Shown: positions 29,347-40,032, numbered from the stretch's first letter. The stretch: 64,000 nt of DNA from Coxiella-like endosymbiont (GCF_030643785.1 NZ_CP094378.1:868001-932000); one strand, 5' to 3'. The notes: generated by a model not told the origin, from the sequence alone. Numbers and translations are program-made.

Positions 29347-31353
29347 GTGAATGATACTAATAGAGAAAATGAACCATTAATCCCAGCTTCTATTCAACTG
29401 CCCGAATTCACTTTTAAAGCCATTATATTATCTATTCTTCTTGCTGTTATTTTATCGGCAGCCAACGCTTATCTTGCTTTAAAAATTGGGACCACCATTT
29501 CTGCTTCCATACCCGCATCAGTATTTGCATTAGGAATTTTACGGCTGTTTAAAAAACATAATGTTTTAGAAAGCAATTTAATTCAAACGGCAGCTTCTGC
29601 GGGGGAAGGCGTTGCAGCTGCTATAGCCTTCGTTTTACCGGCTATGATTTTTCTCCATATTTGGAAAGGTTTTTCTTATTGGGAGACGGCTATTATTACT
29701 TTACTAGGGGGACTTTTAGGGGTTTTATTTGCGGTTCCTTTGCGCCGAATCATGCTTAATCTCCCTGCCTTACATTTTCCTGAAGGAACGGCTATCGGAA
29801 ATGTTCTCAGAGTAAGTGCACAAGGAAAAGCCGGACTGAAATTATTGACTCAGGGCGGCTTAGTCGGTGGGCTAGTAGCTTTTGCACAAATTGGTTTAAA
29901 AGTGGTCGCTGATAGTTTGCAAATGTGGACATTTGTGGGGAGAACCATTTTTGGTTTTTCGGTAGGTTTTACTCCTGCTACCTTAGCGGCAGGGTTTATT
30001 GTGGGTTTTGAAGTAGCCGTGAGTTTGTTTACCGGAGCTTTTGTAGGTTGGTTAATCCTATTGCCTTTTATCGGACTTTATTATGGATTACCTGACAATG
30101 TAACCTCAGCTTATGATGCAGCTACGCAGTTGTGGGATGCGCATTTGCGTTTTGTCGGCGTAGGAACAATGCTTATCGGCGGAATATGGACATTATTTCG
30201 ATTATTGAAGCCTATTGGAAAAGGAATACACCTTTCTTTTATTGGTTTTCGAGAAGGTTTAGAAGGGAGTTTTGGCAAGCGCCGTTTACGAACTGAAATG
30301 GATATGCCACCGATGTGGATTGTTGTTGGTGTTTTAGTCATTGTCGCTTCATTATTTTTTTATACTTTCTATTATTTACATCGAGCACATATTGTAGCAA
30401 CTGTCAATTATTTATGGGTTGTAGCTTTTATTTCGGTTATTTATGTAATAATTATTGGCTTTCTTTTAGCAACTATATCGAGTTATTTTTGTGGATTAGT
30501 AGGATCAAGCAATAATCCTTTATCAGGTCTTTTGATTACTGCTATTTTGTTGCTTTCATTTTTATTCTTACTAATATTTCGTGTTCGCGAATCGGAGCAG
30601 GCACATTATATTGCATCCGCGGTTATTGTAATTGCTACTATTCTTGCGGGTATTGGTTCGATTGCAGGAGAAAATATCCAAGACCTTAAGGCGGGTAAAA
30701 TGGTAGGAGCCACGCCCTGGCGGCAACAATTAATGATGGCAATCGGTGTCGGTGTTTCAGCTTTTTTTATCGGTCCCGTGCTTCAACTTCTATTCGATGC
30801 TTATGGCATGGGTGGTGTTTACCCACGTCCGGGAATGGATCTTTCCCAGATGTTGTCAGCACCTCAGGCGGGCTTAATGGCGGCTGTTTCTCATGGGGTA
30901 TTAACCCGTCATCTTAATTGGGGAATGATCATTGTTGGTGGGGTAGTGGCTGTCATTATTATCACAATCGATGAATTTCTAAAGCGCCGTAACTCTAGGT
31001 TGCCTGCTTTGGCAGTTGGTTTAGGTATTTATTTACCTCCCGAGGTGATTACCCCTGTAGTCATCGGTGGATTGGTAAGTTTTTTAGTTAAAAAGCGATG
31101 GCAGATAAAAAAACGTTCAGAGAAAGAGGACGGAATGGTTGGCCATCAAAACGGAGTATTAATGGCTTGCGGAATGGTGGCAGGGAGCGCCTTAATGGGA
31201 GTAATTTTAGCGATTCCGTTTGTTATAATGGGAAGTGCTAATGCATTAGCGTTAGTAGAACGAGGATTTGCTCCAATAGCGAGCGTGTTGGGAATCCTTG
31301 TATTCTTAGCATTGTGTACGTGGTTTTATCGTATTGGCACTAGGCAGAAATGA
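29347..31353 (+). CDS. OPT-family oligopeptide/metal-complex transporter
   Basis: A large inner-membrane permease, about 668 residues from GTG 29347. This start is preferred over the upstream one at 29281 because AAGGAA precedes it and the upstream part lies inside the trmJ duplications. It has the conserved OPT beginning ([39 protein letters not shown] as a helix pair), many hydrophobic helices, the [14 protein letters not shown] and [23 protein letters not shown] blocks, and a C-terminal [23 protein letters not shown] proteins take up peptides or metal-chelator complexes by proton symport. The gene is intact and overlaps iscS by a few bases, an unusual neighbour for this locus. Confidence 0.85.
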   Translation: MNDTNRENEPLIPASIQLPEFTFKAIILSILLAVILSAANAYLALKIGTTISASIPASVFALGILRLFKKHNVLESNLIQTAASAGEGVAAAIAFVLPAMIFLHIWKGFSYWETAIITLLGGLLGVLFAVPLRRIMLNLPALHFPEGTAIGNVLRVSAQGKAGLKLLTQGGLVGGLVAFAQIGLKVVADSLQMWTFVGRTIFGFSVGFTPATLAAGFIVGFEVAVSLFTGAFVGWLILLPFIGLYYGLPDNVTSAYDAATQLWDAHLRFVGVGTMLIGGIWTLFRLLKPIGKGIHLSFIGFREGLEGSFGKRRLRTEMDMPPMWIVVGVLVIVASLFFYTFYYLHRAHIVATVNYLWVVAFISVIYVIIIGFLLATISSYFCGLVGSSNNPLSGLLITAILLLSFLFLLIFRVRESEQAHYIASAVIVIATILAGIGSIAGENIQDLKAGKMVGATPWRQQLMMAIGVGVSAFFIGPVLQLLFDAYGMGGVYPRPGMDLSQMLSAPQAGLMAAVSHGVLTRHLNWGMIIVGGVVAVIIITIDEFLKRRNSRLPALAVGLGIYLPPEVITPVVIGGLVSFLVKKRWQIKKRSEKEDGMVGHQNGVLMACGMVAGSALMGVILAIPFVIMGSANALALVERGFAPIASVLGILVFLALCTWFYRIGTRQK

Positions 31354-32543
31354 TGGCATTACCTATTTATTTGGATTATATGGCAACTACGCTTGTCGAT
31401 CCTATTGTAGCGCAGGAAATGATAGCCTGTTTAACTAAAGAAGGAATTTTTGGAAATCCCACTTCCGAAAGTCATATTTATGGATGGAGGGCGCGAGAAT
31501 TAATCAATAAAGCACGTGAGTCTGTTGCGAAGTTAGTAAATGCCGATCCTCAAGAAATTGTTTGGACTTCCGGCGCAACGGAATCAGATAATTTGGCTCT
31601 CAAAGGAGCGGCCTCTTTTTACCATCGTAAAGGTAAGCATATCATTACTACAAGCACGGAGCATAAGGCTGTACTGGACACATGTGCTTATCTCTCTTCC
31701 CAAGGTTTTAAAGTCACTTATTTAAATCCTCAAGGTGATGGCTTATTAAATTTGGCCGAATTTGAAGCCACTATTCGTTCGGATACAATTTTAGCGTCCT
31801 TTATGCATGTTAATAATGAAACTGGTGTTATTCAAGATATTGCTTCTATTGGTGAAGTTACGCGCCGACACGGTGTCCTTTTTCATGTAGATGCTGCACA
31901 GAGTGCAGGTAAAGTTCCTATTGATTTAAATTATATGCAAGTTGATTTAATGTCTTTTTCGGGCCATAAACTTTACGGGCCAAAAGGTATTGGAGCTTTA
32001 TATGTGCGTGGCACTCCTCGTGTCCGCTTAGAACCTTTAATTCATGGGGGCGGCCATGAAAAAGGTTTACGTTCTGGGACGTTGGCCACGCATCAGGTTG
32101 TGGGTATGGGTAAAGCTTTTGTCTTAGCTCAAGAACGCATGATAGATGATGTAAAAAATATTACCCAACTGCGTGATCGGTTATGGTTAGGGCTATCCCA
32201 GTTGGGTGGTGTTCACCTGAATGCTGAAACAGCTCCACGAATTCCCGGATGTCTGAATGTTCGATTTGATGGAGTGGAAGGTGAATCGTTAATGGTAAGA
32301 TTACAAAAAGTAGCAATTTCGAGTGGCTCAGCGTGCAATTCCGCAAATCCTAATCCCTCTCACGTATTATTGGCAATGGGATTAAACCGAGAAGAAGCTT
32401 ATAATTCTATTCGCATTAGCTTGGGACGATTTACTACTAAAGAGGAAGTCGATGCAGCGATTGTCCATATTGCGGAGCAAGTGAATCGCTTGCGCGAAAT
32501 GTCTCCTCTTTGGGAGAACGTTAAGAAAAAGTTAATCGATTAG
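31353..32543 (+). CDS. iscS: cysteine desulfurase IscS
   Basis: A PLP enzyme of 396-397 residues that takes sulfur from cysteine for Fe-S clusters and thiolated tRNA. It has class I IscS features: [13 protein letters not shown] start, the THVLISL-region histidine in [28 protein letters not shown] with the PLP lysine (about residue 206), and the mobile loop [11 protein letters not shown] with the persulfide cysteine. Two adjacent ATGs are possible (31350 and 31353); the first overlaps the OPT stop. It is followed nine bases later by the IscU-like gene, and the two probably share an mRNA. No lesion is seen. Confidence 0.95.
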   Translation: MALPIYLDYMATTLVDPIVAQEMIACLTKEGIFGNPTSESHIYGWRARELINKARESVAKLVNADPQEIVWTSGATESDNLALKGAASFYHRKGKHIITTSTEHKAVLDTCAYLSSQGFKVTYLNPQGDGLLNLAEFEATIRSDTILASFMHVNNETGVIQDIASIGEVTRRHGVLFHVDAAQSAGKVPIDLNYMQVDLMSFSGHKLYGPKGIGALYVRGTPRVRLEPLIHGGGHEKGLRSGTLATHQVVGMGKAFVLAQERMIDDVKNITQLRDRLWLGLSQLGGVHLNAETAPRIPGCLNVRFDGVEGESLMVRLQKVAISSGSACNSANPNPSHVLLAMGLNREEAYNSIRISLGRFTTKEEVDAAIVHIAEQVNRLREMSPLWENVKKKLID

Positions 32544-32551
32544 ATCAAGTC

Positions 32552-32920
32552 ATGCGTTATTCTAATGAAGTTTTAGATTATTTTTTGGATACGCAACATG
32601 CAGGAATATTGCAAGAGGCAGATCATCCTCCAGTAAAGCAGGGAGAAATAGGGACTCGCGAGCAAGGTTACTTATTTAAGCTTTATGTCCGTTATGATCA
32701 CACTAAAATAAAAGAAGCCAAATTTCAGGCTTATGGATCTGTTTCCGCCATTGCGGCTTGTGAATATGTCTGTGGCTGGTTTGAAAACAAAACTTTTGAA
32801 GAAGCCAAACAATTAACTGCAATTCAAATACAAAACGCTCTGAATTTATCAGCATTCGAAACTCATTCTGCATTGCTAATTGAGCGGTTATGTAAAAAAA
32901 CTCTGGAAGAAAATCAATGA
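32552..32920 (+). CDS. IscU-like protein lacking the scaffold cysteines
   Basis: A 122-residue protein with the IscU/NifU-N fold order: MRYSNEVLDYFLDTQHAG (like YSEKVLDHYENPRNVG), LFKLYVRYDHTKIKEAKFQA followed by YG, then SAIAACEYV, and an ETHSALLIERL helix. The three cluster cysteines of IscU are absent when aligned by these blocks: the first is Gln38, the second Ser63, the third Ser106, and the Asp after the first is Tyr40. His105 is kept. Three other cysteines (70, 74, 114) are not at ligand positions. The open frame is intact in a region full of pseudogenes, just downstream of iscS. It may have a regulatory or non-scaffold role with IscS; this is inference. Its stop overlaps a small ATG reading. 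Confidence 0.8.
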   Translation: MRYSNEVLDYFLDTQHAGILQEADHPPVKQGEIGTREQGYLFKLYVRYDHTKIKEAKFQAYGSVSAIAACEYVCGWFENKTFEEAKQLTAIQIQNALNLSAFETHSALLIERLCKKTLEENQ

Positions 32921-33276
32921 TTAAGATAAAAGAGGAAGCTTTTATTGGACTCATGTGCTTATTCAGTGCCTGGGTGTGCCCATAATTTTTATGGGGGATG
33001 GCGGCACGGGGGTTGGGGTAGGTAGGATTGCTCATGCAAAAATCATTTGGGCAGATGGGACTGGCGCAAGCACATTAGCTTAATGGCTCTAAGCAACGTT
33101 TCTAGATGATTAAAAGGACGTCAGTAAATAATTTCTATGTTAATTTCTATGCTAGGTACCAAAGCAAGCCGCATAGTCGTGCTTAGGAGAAACTCGATAG
33201 TGAAATAAAAAGAGAAATTACTAAAATCAGCATCCATAATTCATCATCCATAATGATCGTAACATATTTTTTCTCT
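32921..33276. other. no certain gene between the IscU-like gene and cbpM
   Basis: A short + strand reading MIKIKEEAFIGLMCLFSAW starts at 32917, overlapping the IscU-like stop, and soon ends. It could be the stub of an IscA-like gene, but nothing beyond the first residues supports this. Glycine/tryptophan-rich readings near 32990-33080 and a duplicated AATTTCTATG at about 33130-33150 suggest an eroded gene. Confidence 0.4.
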
Positions 33277-33594
33277 TTATTTTTTTTCAAAACACTCCAG
33301 AGTTTGTAAGCGCTGTTCTAAATATTCGATTCTCTCTAAGAGGTCCAATGCAATACCAATTCCAGGCATATTAACTTCGAGATCGCAATAAAAACTTGCT
33401 GCGATCTTTGCGCGTTTTAGGCAAGCATTATCAAATCGCCAGGAATTGGGAGCACTACCTTCAGGTTCGATTAATTGATGTTCAACCATTTTGATAACTA
33501 CTTGCGTCTGTAAATGCACTGCTTGGCTTAATTCTTCCAGATTAAGCGATGCAGATTGTTCCACGATAATACCTTGTAAAATTTGTTTTGTCAT
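33277..33594 (-). CDS. cbpM: CbpM, modulator of the DnaJ-like CbpA
   Basis: The 105-residue protein is of the MerR-HTH_5/CbpM family that inhibits CbpA by binding its J domain. It has the N-terminal [10 protein letters not shown] helix, the [20 protein letters not shown] block, and a C-terminal helix [19 protein letters not shown]. Its ATG overlaps the stop of cbpA, the usual cbpAM arrangement. The protein is complete. Confidence 0.88.
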   Translation of the reverse strand: MTKQILQGIIVEQSASLNLEELSQAVHLQTQVVIKMVEHQLIEPEGSAPNSWRFDNACLKRAKIAASFYCDLEVNMPGIGIALDLLERIEYLEQRLQTLECFEKK

Positions 33595-34540
33595 GATTGC
33601 CTCAATAATTCTTTACGTGGATTAAAATGCATGAGTTCCGACATTTTTTGGTATAACTGTTTTTGCTGATCCGTCTTAGGCTCTGGGATATAAATATTTA
33701 GAAGCACATATTGGTCTCCGGGTGGCTTCCCAGGGAGCCCTCGTCCTTTTAAACGAAGTTTTTGCCCTGTTTGAGAGCCTACAGGCAAAGTGAGGTCAAC
33801 AGGACCGCCCAAGGTAGGAACCGTAATTTTAGAACCAAGTGCTGCCTCCCAGGGCATTACGGGTAAATTTAAATAGATATTTTTGCCTTCCATCGTGTAG
33901 AGTTGATGGGGCTGTAAATGGATTTCCAAATACAAATTGCCGTTGGGTGCACCCCTATTCCGGGCAAACCTTGCCCTTGTAATCTAATTTGTTGGCCCTG
34001 TGTAACCCCTGCGGGAATTTTTACTCGTAGGATTCGCGTTGTGTAATTTATTTGGCCGGTTTTTGGATTAAGCGTTGGCTCTTGAAAAGTGAGTGTTCGG
34101 GTTGTGCCCCGAAAAGCTTCTTCCAAATTAATAGTTACACGACTATGTTGATCTTGGCCTCGCCGACTAAACTTCGCTCGAGTCCATCTTCTGCCTTCGC
34201 CCAATACTCCAAAAAGGGTTTCAAAAAAATTACTGAAATTGCCCTGACGAAATTCTTGATAAGAAGCTTCACTGCGAGGATGAAATTCCCAACTATGAGG
34301 AGGGGTAAAGTCTTGTCCTTGTTTCCACTCCGCACCCATGGCATCGTAAGCCTTTCGTTTTTCAGGATCTTTGAGAACTTCGTAAGCTTCTTTTGCTTGC
34401 TTGAATTTCTCTTCTGCATTTGGTTCCTTATTGACATCGGGATGATATTTTCGGGCTAATTGCCGATATCGCTTTTTAATTTCATTGGCCGTTGCATTAC
34501 GTGAAATGCCTAAAATTTTATAATAATCTTGGTATTCCAT
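33591..34540 (-). CDS. cbpA: CbpA, DnaJ-family co-chaperone, with a one-base frameshift
   Basis: CbpA stimulates DnaK and binds curved DNA. ATG 34540 begins [20 protein letters not shown]. The J domain includes the HPD motif ([11 protein letters not shown]), then a G/F-poor linker, and two C-terminal substrate-binding domains ([28 protein letters not shown]). The frame breaks near 33950, where the G4 run (plus-strand C4 at 33952-33955) is one base short; adding it would give [16 protein letters not shown], which continues to the stop at 33591. All else is intact. The open frame continues upstream of 34540 into the ETF-QO remnant, so the start is set by the J domain. Confidence 0.88.
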
Positions 34541-34561
34541 AAATCTTATATTAACGCTTAT

Positions 34562-36100
34562 ATTGCAGGTTTTGCAATGCATGCAATTCGAGGCGTTGAT
34601 TTGTAAACGGGGGAACTGTGCTTGTTTTCGATAATTTCGTAAACCTGGGCGGGCAATAACGTTGTTTAGGAGCTGCATATTTAGCAATCGTTATCTTATA
34701 GCAATCATTATCTTAGTTTCGATTTGAGGATTTTTAACGATTAAATGACAAGGTTCATCTTCGTGGTGGCGAGTAGTTGTTGTTAAATACACCTGAGTTA
34801 ATTTGTCGAAGGTTAATTTTCCATCTGGTTTAGGATAAAGGATTTTATGGAATTCTTTGATGGGTTTTAATGCTTTTGGTGATCGGGTTGATAACGAAAT
34901 GTCCAAGTGGAGGGGGCCACACCACCCCCGCTTTGCCGCGTAAAATAAACTGATCTAGGGCAAAATAATAAGGCCTAGCCATAATCCTCTGTTAAAAGAG
35001 GGCCTTTAAAATTCCTGATTTCATGGTGGTGTGAGTACTTTTTCCCTAAATTTAAAAATGCAGCTGCTCAACTAGCATTCCTCCCAGAAAAATAATTTTT
35101 GGAATGGATTTGTAATCCTCCTTCATTTAAGTTGCGAGCTCCATAACCATAAACCCACGCATTCGCTATTTTCTAATAACGCGGGGTTTCAGATAAAGGG
35201 ACGTGTTTTAAGTCGTTGTAATTCTTTAAAAAGGATCTAAGTAAGGTTTTGATAATCAAATCCCACAGTAAGACCCAGAGCAAGTAGGTTATTTTCATAA
35301 TGATAAATAAAAGATCCTCCATAAGTGTTACAATCTAGAGGTCAACCCACTGTGTGGATGATAGCACCTTTTTTATGTTTCTCAGGAGAAATCTTCCATA
35401 ATTCTTTAATTCCAATCCCATAACTTTGAGAATCAGAGTTAAGACATACATTAAAATGTCGGATTAATTCTTCCGTCAATGATCCTCGTCACCCTTTGGC
35501 AAGTAAAGTTTGTTTTGCGTATAAATTAAGCCAAGGTTGATAGTGTTCTGCAGATTGCCCAACTTTGTTTAATCCCTTATACCCCTCTGTTTGAACACCC
35601 ACCATGGCATCTTCTTTATTGAAAAGTGGTCGACTACTGGCGATGAAGCCTAGAAAAATATTAACGCCTAAATTCTCTGCTTGCTCACTTAACCATTTAC
35701 AAAAATTTTCCAAGCTTATGATATAATTATTTTTATTTTATAATTATTTTTATTTTTCATAATTTTTAGTTTGGGAAGTGACTAGGCTTTTTTTCTATTA
35801 AAAAATAGAAAGCATTGTGAGTAATTGGAACCCGAAGTGACGTCTCTTGTTCTTTCCAATAGGGAAATAACTCATTTAAAGCGCGAGGTTCTAGTTTTAA
35901 TACAGCGCCCGATAGAATGTGGGCTCCGAGACAGTTGCGTATTTTTCTAAAATCGTGGTCGAAAGTGAAGAGTTTTTCGATTGAGTAAGACGAATTGCAA
36001 CGCTTAACCCAGCGGGACTTGCGCCCTGCACCCACGATTGATACATCGAAATTGATTTGCGGTGAAAATTTTCTTTCATAGATGTTACAGAATATGGCAT
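34562..36100 (-). pseudogene. electron-transfer-flavoprotein:ubiquinone oxidoreductase, broken
   Basis: ETF-QO passes electrons from ETF to ubiquinone. On the minus strand in order: a start region near ATG 36100 with FDVSIVGAG (FAD Rossmann, across frames), GAHILSGAVLKLEPRALNEL near 35900, NFCKWLSEQAENLGVNIFLG near 35645-35710, QTEGYKGLNKVGQSAEHYQP and LNLYAKQTLLA near 35515-35600, the [11 protein letters not shown]-type segment near 35270-35300, YPKPDGKLTFDKLTQVYLTT near 34760-34820, and the final cluster segment [15 protein letters not shown] at about 34570-34610, with three of the four [4Fe-4S] cysteines. Length matches an intact gene, but frameshifts and stops are numerous, so it is dead. 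Confidence 0.85.
34912..34929. repeat. G5/C5 inverted runs in the ETF-QO remnant
   Basis: A G5 run at 34912-34916 and a C5 run at 34925-34929 flank an eight-base loop. It coincides with a spot where the ETF-QO reading changes frame. Confidence 0.5.
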
Positions 36101-36213
36101 TTGTGGGGCTAAGAAAAGCAGTGTACTATCTACGCAATTATTATTTTTAGCAAACAGACCTGATTTCACTCTAGATTAGGTTCAGATTCGGTTATTGAAA
36201 GGAAGATCATAAG

Positions 36214-36800
36214 ATGCATACTCAAACGATCGATTATCGAGATGAACACACCCTATTACAAGCTTATGTGGCTTATGAAGATTCAACGAAGCAAAAACGA
36301 CATATTGTTCTTAGTTGCTCATGCTTGGGCGCGGGTCGAGATGATTTTGTTGAAGAAAAAGCACGTTATTTAGCTGAATTAGGTTATGTCGGTTTTGCAA
36401 TGGATGTTTATTGATAAGGGTGTATTAGGTGATGGGCTAGAAACCAATCGAAAATAATGCAGCCTTTTATGGAAGATCACAAGATGTTGCTTCGTCAACT
36501 AGTGATGGGGTTAGAGACGGATAAGCAAGTTGACGTAAGTAGATAAAACAAAAATTACTGCCATGGGATATTGTTTTGGAGAGCTTTTTTGTGTACTGGA
36601 TTTAGCACGAAACACGGACATGATAACCCTATGACCCCACAGATGCTGTCTCAAATTTGAAAGAGAAATGACGGAAGCGAAGGTGGGGGGCTAACAATTG
36701 CACATTTTTGGTGGAACTATGCATGCATTTACTAGTCCCGAGGTTAATGATTTTAAGATGGGTACCGTTTACAATCCGCAAGTGAAATAAGCGTTCCTGG
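36214..36800 (+). pseudogene. dienelactone hydrolase family remnant
   Basis: From ATG 36214 an open 66-codon stretch reads YRDEHTLLQAYVAYED then HIVLSCSCLGAGRDDFVEEK and ARYLAELGYVGFAMDVY, which is the DLH N-terminal half. Later frames give AAMGYCFGE (36560-36590, nucleophile region GxCxGG with decay), and MHAFTSPEVNDFKMGTVYN near 36720-36775 containing the catalytic His region. Three or more frame breaks follow. It lies divergent to the ETF-QO remnant and ahead of etfB. Confidence 0.75.
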
Positions 36801-36844
36801 CTTTGAGGTTATTCAATTTTTTGAGGAGATTTTTGAGTGGAGGT

Positions 36845-36872
36845 TTTGGTTACCGTTATTTGGTTACCGTTA
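36845..36872. repeat. tandem duplication, 2 x 14 bases, at the etfB start
   Basis: TTTGGTTACCGTTA is repeated directly. The second copy supplies the usual LVTVKRV start of EtfB, and the first is an insertion just before it. Confidence 0.9.
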
Positions 36873-37575
36873 AACGAGTCATCGACTCGGCTGTAAAAAT
36901 CCGAGTAAAGGCTGATGGCTCTGGAATTGAAACCAATCAAGTAAAAATGGTCATGAATCCGTTTGATGAAATTGCTGTAGAAGAAGCTATTCGTTTAAAA
37001 GATAAAAGATTAGTACAGGAAGTTATTATAATTTCTATTCACTCAGCGAGCTGCCAAGAAACCTTGCACAGCGCATTTGCTATGGGGGGCGGATCCGGGG
37101 CATTTTAATAACTACGGGTCAACCTCTAGAACCGATCCAAGTAGCGCACTTGCTTAAATCTGTCGTAGCAAGAGAAAATCCCTCCTCACTCGTTATTTTG
37201 GGTAAGCAAGTGATTGATGATGATTGCAACCAAACTGGTCAAATGTTAGCCGGCCTTATTAGATTGGCATCAGGGGATGTTTGTTTCAAAATGTGTAATT
37301 GAAGAGGGGCGTCGGATGCAAGTTGCTCGATAAGTGGATGGAGGACTCTAATATTTCGCTTCGGCTGGGCGTTAATTACCACTAATTTGGACTTAAACAC
37401 GCCTCAATATACGACATTACTTGATATTATGAAAGTAAGAAATAAACCTTTAAAAATATTAACTCCCTAAGAACTTAACGTGACTCTATCTCCCCATTTA
37501 AAAATTTTAAAAGTTGAGCATCCCGCTGAGAAAAGCGACGGAATTAAAGTAAATACTATCAATAAATTATTAAAT

Positions 37576-37611
37576 ATTCTAAAAAAGATTCTAAAAAAGA
37601 TTCTAAAAAAG
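37576..37611. repeat. tandem triplication, 3 x 12 bases
   Basis: ATTCTAAAAAAG occurs three times without mismatch near the 3' end of etfB. The length is in frame, adding ILKK-type repeats that the family lacks. Confidence 0.9.
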
Positions 37612-37627
37612 AAGCACAGGTTTTGCC

Positions 37628-38606
37628 ATGAGTATTCTTATTTTAGTTGAGCATGATAATGTTAAGGTGCGCTTTATCCACTCGGTCTGTTGTGACTGTA
37701 GTACATGGATTAAAGGCTACCCATTTCGATTTTGGTGGCAGGTTATAGCTGCCAAGCCGTTGCGCAAGAGCTTACTTGAATAAAAGGGGTAGATAATATT
37801 TTGTTAGCGGATCATAAGTGTTACCAGCATTTTTTAGCGGAAAGCATTGCTCCCTTATTGGCACATTATGCTAATAAATTTAATTATTTCCTTGTCTTTG
37901 CACCACCAGCTACAACCTTTGGAAAAAATATCTTGCCTCGGTTAGCAGGAAAGCTGAATGTCGAGCAAATTAGTGATGTTATAGCTATCCTCGATAGAAA
38001 AACTTATCAACGGCCTATTTATGCCGGGAATGCAATTGCTACTCTTTCTTCTCAGGATTCTATTCAAGTGCTTACTGTAAGAGCTACGGCGTTTCCCCCA
38101 CCTATGGAGCTGGGTGAAAAATCAGCGCCGATTGAGCAAGTTGGATTTGCGTTAAAAAACGATCTCTCTATTTTTATTAATGAAGAAGACTATGCAAAAG
38201 ATCGACCAGAGTTAACTTTGGCAAAAATTCTAATTTCTGGGGAACGCGGTTTAAAACATAAAGAAAATTTTGAACGTTTAGTAAAAATTGCAGATCGATT
38301 AGGAGCCGCAGTGGGGGCTTCTTGGACTGCGGTTGATGCAGAGTCTTGTGCACACCTAATGATTTTCAAGTCGGTCAAACGGGACAAGTCGTGGTGGTGG
38401 TCGCCCATGCTTTATTTGGCTGTAGGTATCTCGGGGAGTCATTCAGCATTTGGTGAGTATGAGAGGAACAGCAAAATTATTGTGGCCATTAATAAAAAGA
38501 CCCCGACACGCCCATATTTCAAGTTGCAGATTACGGCTTAGTCGCAGATTTGAACGAAAAGTTTTATCGCAATGGAAAACAGGCTCTTTCTGAAATTGGT
38601 TATTAA
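37628..38606 (+). pseudogene. etfA: electron transfer flavoprotein alpha subunit, broken
   Basis: ATG 37628 begins MSILILVEHDNVK, but two or three frame changes follow within 150 bases. A long clean stretch from 37801 covers ADHKCYQHFLAESIAPLL, PLTVRATAFPPP-type, ERLVKIADRLGAAVGASW (FAD-domain) and the ISGSHSAF-type region. The end is shifted again: PIFQVADYGLVADLNEKFY then a stop at 38604-38606. EtfA and EtfB form the soluble flavoprotein that feeds ETF-QO, and all three are broken here. The long open middle suggests a later death than for ETF-QO. Confidence 0.88.
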
Positions 38607-38620
38607 TCGGAGATAAATTG

Positions 38621-39736
38621 ATGTTAATAGGCGTTCCAAGAGAAGTAAAAACCGAAGAATACCGTGTGGGATTAACTCCTTATAGTGTTCGTGAACTTAT
38701 AAATCGAAGTCATAAAGTTATTGTTGAACACAATGCAGCCAGTGCTATCAATTTTACTGATGAAGCCTACATGGCAGCGGGAGCTACTATTGTCGATACG
38801 GCTGAATCTCTTTATCAACAAGCAGAAATGCTCGTTAAAGTAAAAGAACCACAACCGAGTGAATATAGTTTGTTACAAGAAGGGCAAATTTTATTTACTT
38901 ACTTACACTTAGCTCCTGATCCTAAACAAGCAGATGCATTGGTGAAATCGGGTTGTATTGCTATTGCTTATGAGACAGTTACTTCCAGTAAAGGAGGATT
39001 GCCGCTCTTATCACCTATGAGCCAAGTGGCAGGGCGTCTAGCTATTCAGGCCGGTGCTCATTGTTTGGAAAAACCGGCTGGCGGGAGTGGAATTTTGTTG
39101 GGTGGTGTTCCGGGCGTTTATCCCGGAAAAGTGACAATTATTGGCGGTGGGGTAGTGGGTTCAAACGCGGTCCGTATGGCGATGGGTAAAAAAGCGCAAG
39201 TAACCGTGCTTGATAAATCATTACGTTGTTTAGAAGAGTTAGACTTCCAATTTGGAGGTCGTTTAAATACTGCTTATGCAACCGGGGGCAGCATAGAGCA
39301 ACACGTAATAGATGCTGATCTTGTGGTGGGGGCTATTTTAGTGCCCGGTCAGTCGGCGCCTAAATTAGTCTCACGCGAGATTCTAAAGCAAATGCGCCCA
39401 GGGTCGGTTATAGTTGACGTAGCTATTGACCAAGGGGGTTGTTTTGAAACAAGCCGGCCTACGACTCATAAAGAACCCATTTACGTTGTCGATGATATTG
39501 TTCATTATTGTGTGACCAACATGCCTGGTGCTGTGCCGCGTACTTCCACATTAGCCTTGAATAATGCCACTTTACCTTTTGTCATGGCATTGGCTGATAA
39601 GGGTTATCGCAAAGCGGTTTTAGAGGATCCTCATCTTTTAAATGGACTAAATGTTTATTATGGCCATTTAACACACGAAGGAGTCGCTCATGATTTGAAA
39701 AAAGATTTCACCCCACCTTTAACTCTTTTAAATTAA
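38621..39736 (+). CDS. ald: alanine dehydrogenase
   Basis: Ald reversibly converts L-alanine and NAD+ to pyruvate and ammonia. The 371-residue product starts at ATG 38621 (GGAG at 38609-38612). The substrate-binding lysine and histidine lie in VKVKEPQPSEYSLL and ILFTYLHLAPDP, and the Rossmann motif is IIGGGVVGSNAVRMAMG. The core VAIDQGGCFETSRPTTH and the C-terminal YYGHLTHEGVAHDL are intact. It follows the dead etfA gene closely and converges on a small membrane-protein gene, with the stops separated by zero bases. Confidence 0.95.
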   Translation: MLIGVPREVKTEEYRVGLTPYSVRELINRSHKVIVEHNAASAINFTDEAYMAAGATIVDTAESLYQQAEMLVKVKEPQPSEYSLLQEGQILFTYLHLAPDPKQADALVKSGCIAIAYETVTSSKGGLPLLSPMSQVAGRLAIQAGAHCLEKPAGGSGILLGGVPGVYPGKVTIIGGGVVGSNAVRMAMGKKAQVTVLDKSLRCLEELDFQFGGRLNTAYATGGSIEQHVIDADLVVGAILVPGQSAPKLVSREILKQMRPGSVIVDVAIDQGGCFETSRPTTHKEPIYVVDDIVHYCVTNMPGAVPRTSTLALNNATLPFVMALADKGYRKAVLEDPHLLNGLNVYYGHLTHEGVAHDLKKDFTPPLTLLN

Positions 39737-39976
39737 AGATTTTCATCGTGTTCAATAGTATAGCCCGATGGAGATGATTTCTTTTTCTTTTGTCGCCTCC
39801 ATTGGGTTATTTTTAATTGAATAAAAGCAATGATGAAAAGTATGATTAAGCCAATAAGAGCACCAATAATTAAAAGATAAAAAAAGAAAGATTCCTAAAA
39901 TAAATAAAATGACAAAAACAATCATACCAACGATAGGCACGATGTTTTCCCATAATTGGCGTAGAATGTTTGGCAT
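39733..39976 (-). CDS. small membrane protein, one-base insertion at a T7 run
   Basis: On the minus strand ATG 39976 gives MPNILRQLWENIVPIVGMIV and a hydrophobic segment up to FLFLS. The frame then diverges at the T7 run (plus-strand A7, 39879-39885). With one T removed, the reading continues as YLLIIGALIGLIILFIIAFI and a basic KITQWRRQKKKK then SSPSGYTIEHDENL, stopping at 39733, which makes a sensible two-helix protein of about 80 residues. In the present frame it would read a less plausible sequence to 39752. The family is not recognised. Confidence 0.55.
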
Positions 39977-39992
39977 TATTATCTCCTGCTTC

Positions 39993-40032
39993 TTTAGATA
40001 TATTATAGGCTTTTTTAGATATATTATATAGG
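39993..40032. repeat. near-perfect direct repeat of about 20 bases
   Basis: TTTAGATATATTATAGGC and TTTAGATATATTATATAGG lie close together upstream of the small membrane-protein gene, a spot where its promoter would be expected. Confidence 0.7.

Larger units (their letters stand above)
36830..37627 (+). pseudogene. etfB: electron transfer flavoprotein beta subunit, broken
   Basis: Near 36860-37100 one reads [40 protein letters not shown] then [19 protein letters not shown], the EtfB N-terminal block. After a frame change come [20 protein letters not shown] and LVILGKQVIDDDCNQTGQM, then LAGLI. A less clear tail runs to about 37627, including a 12-base triplication at 37576-37611. The start is duplicated (36845-36872), so the initiation site itself is damaged. 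It is followed directly by etfA. Confidence 0.85.

Noticed and set aside
34541-34687. N-terminal extension of CbpA by 49 residues
   Set aside because: That stretch carries the NCMHCKTC segment of the ETF-QO cluster domain, so it belongs to the upstream remnant; the J domain starts at 34540.
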